A DNA stretch of 64,000 bases, taken from the NCBI RefSeq assembly GCF_005870085.1, contig NZ_SZNM01000016.1:23434-87433 (forward strand), in the 5' to 3' direction. Shown in pieces: positions 63,601 to 64,000 of this stretch. How positions within the stretch are numbered: position 1 is the first letter of the stretch; every line of letters begins with the position of its first letter. The notes under the pieces were generated by a model, which did no database searches, was not told the origin of the DNA, and was given only the letters and a program-made list of their open reading frames with translations. Origin of the DNA: Aquibacillus sediminis (lineage in GTDB: Bacteria > Bacillota > Bacilli > Bacillales > Amphibacillaceae). The translations under genes were made by a program, and so were the position numbers.

Positions 63601-64000
<400 letters not shown>

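Overview
The window is low-GC DNA from a spore-forming, probably salt-adapted member of the Bacillaceae (Gracilibacillus, Virgibacillus or Oceanobacillus type). The evidence is Bacillus-like ribosome binding sites, three alpha/beta SASP genes, four YjcZ-type sporulation microproteins, YhaL, a glycine betaine (OpuA) locus with GbsR-type regulators, and gene order closely matching the B. subtilis hemH-hemE-pbpF-hmoB / yhaA-ecsCBA-hit-trpP-yhaH-yhaI-prsA-yhaL-yhaM-yhaNO-yhaPQ region. The species assignment is inference.

Layout. 1-6.3 kb: end of mnmH (cut by the window edge), hemH, hemE, a class A penicillin-binding protein and hmoB. 6.3-9.6 kb: a decayed CBO0543-type gene, a DsbB/thioredoxin-like pair, and the M20 hydrolase YhaA. 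9.8-12.8 kb: a TetR repressor, an MFS transporter and a frameshifted orphan glycine-betaine binding protein, apparently sharing one operator type. 12.9-18.9 kb: ecsABC, hit, trpP (with a TRAP site at its start codon) and yhaH. 19-24 kb: an inserted opuA cluster with two binding proteins of opposite (circularly permuted) lobe order and a divergent GbsR-type regulator. 24-36 kb: yhaI, a DUF3267-like protein, prsA, yhaL, yhaM, a second GbsR-type regulator, yhaNO and yhaPQ. 36-42 kb: yheA, yheB, an ATP-grasp YheC/D protein, a PucR-type regulator and msmX. 43-50.8 kb: SASPs, fumC, a D,D-carboxypeptidase, an MFS pump, wrbA and a CDF transporter. 51-61 kb: GNAT, azlCD, map, yjcZ genes, an SDR, a uracil-DNA glycosylase, an RsbR-like V4R-STAS protein, an alcohol dehydrogenase, a Cys/Met PLP enzyme and a glutamate/dicarboxylate symporter. 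61.2-64 kb: an internally deleted IS200/IS605 element with a candidate orphan omega-RNA, an intact-looking ISL3 element with 8-bp target duplications, and the 3' end of an rRNA operon (23S partial, 5S).

Non-coding structure is unusually rich. Three copies of a composite inverted-repeat element share about 30-bp termini with the core GCTGTATTATACGACATAAC and each holds one or two internal palindromic modules. Two further intergenic repeat families occur. No CRISPR array, tRNA gene or prophage was seen. The genes are mostly ordinary core functions: cell-wall synthesis, heme, osmoprotection, secretion and sporulation. The novelty lies mainly in the repeats, the regulatory sites and the remodelled betaine-binding proteins.
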